The notes beneath the pieces were generated by a model, which saw only the letters and a program-made list of their open reading frames with translations, had not been told where the DNA came from and made no database searches. Below, one piece after another: positions 4,089 through 5,688 of a stretch of 5,688 nt of DNA (position 1 is its first letter; the number at the start of each line of letters is the position of its first letter). Origin of the DNA: Desulfobacterales bacterium (lineage in GTDB: Bacteria; Desulfobacterota; Desulfobacteria; Desulfobacterales; JAUCGF01); assembly GCA_029940345.1 (NCBI GenBank), contig JAOZRC010000389.1, positions 1-5,688 of the forward strand, read 5' to 3'. Both the position numbers and the translations under genes were made by a program.

Positions 4089-5462
4089 TTATAAAATATA
4101 TCGACTCAAGTCTTCATCATCTTTGATATCTTTTAATTTATCGTTTACAAAAACACGGTCGATTACGATTTTTTCCTTTTTCATATCCGGCGCTTCAAAA
4201 AGAATATCTTCCAGCAGGCATTCCATCAGGGTATGCAACCGCCGGGCACCAATATTTTCGGTCATGTTGTTGACTTCTTCCGCAATGCGGGCGATTTCCT
4301 CCACGGCTTCATCTTCAAACACCACGTCAACCTTTTCAGTCCTCAACAATGCCATATATTGAAGCAGCAGAGCGTTTCTGGGTTCGGTCAAAATACGTAT
4401 AAATTCTTCCTTTGCCAGTGAATTCAGCTCAACCCGGATCGGAAAACGGCCCTGCAGTTCGGGAATCAGGTCAGATGGTTTGGCGATATGAAAGGCGCCG
4501 GAAGCGATAAACAAAATATGGTCGGACTTTACAGGCCCATATTTGGTCGTAACGGTTGAACCTTCGACAATAGGTAAAAGGTCGCGTTGAACACCTTCAC
4601 GGGAAACGTCCGGTCCGGCTGTGTTGCTCTTACCGGTAATTTTGTCAATTTCATCAAGAAAAATGATTCCGGATTGCTCCACTTTCTCAATCGCCTGATC
4701 AATCACTTCATCCATATCCACGAGATTATACGTTTCATCCTGGGTCAAAATTTTCATGGCTTCATGCACTTTGACCTTGCGCTTTTTCGTATTTTTCGGC
4801 ATCAAACCTCCAAGCATGTCCTTGAAATTAATGCCCATTTCTTCAATTCCCATGTTGGAAAAAATTTCTACGGAAGGCATCGTCTGGCCGGACACTTCAA
4901 TATCCACATAGCGTTGGTCCAGTTTTCCTTTGCGCAGCATTTTGCGTAGTTTCTCGCGCGTAGAGGATGATTCTTCGCTTTTGTCGGTAACCAGTTCGAG
5001 CGAAATTTCTTTGTCATCGTCGCTCTTTACGGGCCGTCGCGGAGCGGGTTTAGGGAGCAAAAGGTCCAGCATCCTTTCTTCGGCGATGTGTTGGGCCTTT
5101 TCCTGCACACTTTCCTGTTCCCTGGAGCGGAGATCATTCACGGTCAGTTCAACAAGGTCGCGCACCATAGATTCGACATCTCGTCCCATATAACCAACTT
5201 CGGTAAATTTGGAGGCTTCGACTTTGCTAAAGGGTGAGTCGGTGAGGTTGGAAAGCCGTCGGGCAATTTCGGTTTTTCCTACACCGGTGGGGCCGATAAG
5301 GATAATATTTTTCGGTGCGATTTCATCGCGTAAATCTTCAGGCACCTGCTGGCGACGCCAACGATTCCTGAGCGCAATGGCTACGGAACGTTTGGCCTTA
5401 TCCTGCCCAATTATATATTTATCAAGTTCTTCCACAATTTCAGATGGTTTCAGATTCATCAT
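4089..5462 (-). CDS. hslU: ATP-dependent protease ATPase subunit HslU (ClpY)
   Basis: HslU is the AAA+ unfoldase that forms hexamers, threads substrates into the HslV peptidase and degrades misfolded proteins in the cytoplasm. From ATG 5462 (457 residues) it shows the opening [17 protein letters not shown], Walker A GPTGVGKT (57-64), the pore loop GYMG (90-93), a charged I-domain at about 107-245, Walker B IIFLDEID (266-273), SGAF (321-324), the arginine-finger region GRFPIRVEL (338-346), sensor 2 GARR (405-408), and the HslV-docking tail DEDLSRYIL. Length is normal and no motif is missing. The pore residue is M where V is usual. GTG 5471 would add three residues, and ATG 5459 is also possible. 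hslV is not within the 217 bases upstream, although the pair is usually adjacent, and no argB-like gene follows. Confidence 0.98.
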   Translation of the reverse strand: MMNLKPSEIVEELDKYIIGQDKAKRSVAIALRNRWRRQQVPEDLRDEIAPKNIILIGPTGVGKTEIARRLSNLTDSPFSKVEASKFTEVGYMGRDVESMVRDLVELTVNDLRSREQESVQEKAQHIAEERMLDLLLPKPAPRRPVKSDDDKEISLELVTDKSEESSSTREKLRKMLRKGKLDQRYVDIEVSGQTMPSVEIFSNMGIEEMGINFKDMLGGLMPKNTKKRKVKVHEAMKILTQDETYNLVDMDEVIDQAIEKVEQSGIIFLDEIDKITGKSNTAGPDVSREGVQRDLLPIVEGSTVTTKYGPVKSDHILFIASGAFHIAKPSDLIPELQGRFPIRVELNSLAKEEFIRILTEPRNALLLQYMALLRTEKVDVVFEDEAVEEIARIAEEVNNMTENIGARRLHTLMECLLEDILFEAPDMKKEKIVIDRVFVNDKLKDIKDDEDLSRYIL

Positions 5463-5522
5463 AATGCACACTCATTTTTGGGTTTTCTGTAATTCGCGAT
5501 CACTTGCCAATAGTTCGCTCTA

Positions 5523-5550
5523 TGGATATAAATATACGACCAGATTTCAA
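5523..5550 (-). promoter_or_regulatory. Possible hslU promoter
   Basis: On the minus strand TTGAAA (5545-5550) is followed after 16 bases by TATCCA (5523-5528), about 60 bases before the hslU start. The first box matches a -35 element well; the second is a poor -10. It is the best candidate in the AT-rich leader. I saw no CIRCE element and no good heat-shock sigma-32 match. Confidence 0.25.
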
Positions 5551-5591
5551 TTTGTACAGTAAAAGGAATTAGGTGTGAACTTTTTTCGTAG

Positions 5592-5666
5592 GGTGGGTGA
5601 AGCGTAGCGAAACCCACCAATTCCAAAGCTGCAAAAGACCGTGGGCTTCGCTACGCTTCACCCACC
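5592..5666. repeat. 26-bp-arm palindromic repeat upstream of hslU
   Basis: Left arm 5592-5617 (GGTGGGTGAAGCGTAGCGAA..) and right arm 5641-5666 are reverse complements with one mismatch in 26, around a 23-base loop. This GGTGGG..GCGTAGCG..CCCACC type of hairpin is a widespread dispersed intergenic repeat in several bacterial phyla. It separates hslU from whatever lies upstream and may end that transcript. Confidence 0.9.
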
Positions 5667-5688
5667 AACAATGCGCAAAAAACACAAA

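Noticed and set aside
4233..5562. Plus-strand frames of 62-120 codons across hslU
   Set aside because: All are antisense to hslU, a full-length and motif-complete gene.
5460..5620. Open minus-strand frame upstream of hslU ending [20 protein letters not shown], considered as the tail of an upstream gene
   Set aside because: It reads through the 26-bp-arm palindrome, has no start, and does not resemble the HslV C-terminus.
1..5688. CRISPR array, tRNA or rRNA genes, and a full insertion sequence
   Set aside because: No regularly spaced direct repeats, no cloverleaf or CCA-type structure, and no recognisable transposase frame were seen on either strand.

Overview
The window is an accessory, repeat-rich stretch of a Gram-negative bacterial chromosome. 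Only one clear housekeeping gene is present: hslU, the ATPase of the HslVU protease, on the right. Every gene I can support is on the minus strand. Mixed base composition, many hairpin-type intergenic repeats (TACCCCG..CGGGGTA, GGTGGG..CCCACC, GGCAGGTT-aca-AACCTGCC) and broken defence or toxin-type genes fit a large, expanded genome such as some Desulfobacterota. That placement is a guess from style, not a demonstrated assignment.

Layout. 1-807: the start of a type IIG (Eco57I-like) restriction-methylase, running off the left edge. Its first ~60 residues are encoded by repeat-like DNA, and the usual N-terminal nuclease region is missing. 804-1445: an AT-rich HAD-superfamily phosphatase whose stop overlaps the next start as ATGA. 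1524-1815: a VapB-like antitoxin followed by only the first six codons of its VapC toxin, so the pair is broken. 1882-2469: a secreted DUF1287 protein. 2466-2588: a remnant of the N-terminus of a Fic-family protein, preceded by two AT-rich hairpins. 2589-4088: about 1.5 kb without a convincing gene, filled with inverted repeats and decayed coding sequence, including a nested 24-bp perfect palindrome, three copies of a GGCATCCTTCAT-headed repeat and two exact inverted copies of a 29-bp hairpin repeat. 4089-5462: hslU. 5463-5688: hslU leader and a 26-bp-arm palindrome; no hslV precedes it.

How it fits together. The genes do not form a recognisable pathway. The common theme is decay: three different defence or toxin-type genes (type IIG R-M, VapC, Fic) are each truncated, and each break lies in or next to a palindrome. 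I read the window as a repeat-driven graveyard inserted beside hslU, not as a new functional system. The intact, probably working genes are hslU, the HAD phosphatase, the DUF1287 protein and perhaps the orphan antitoxin.
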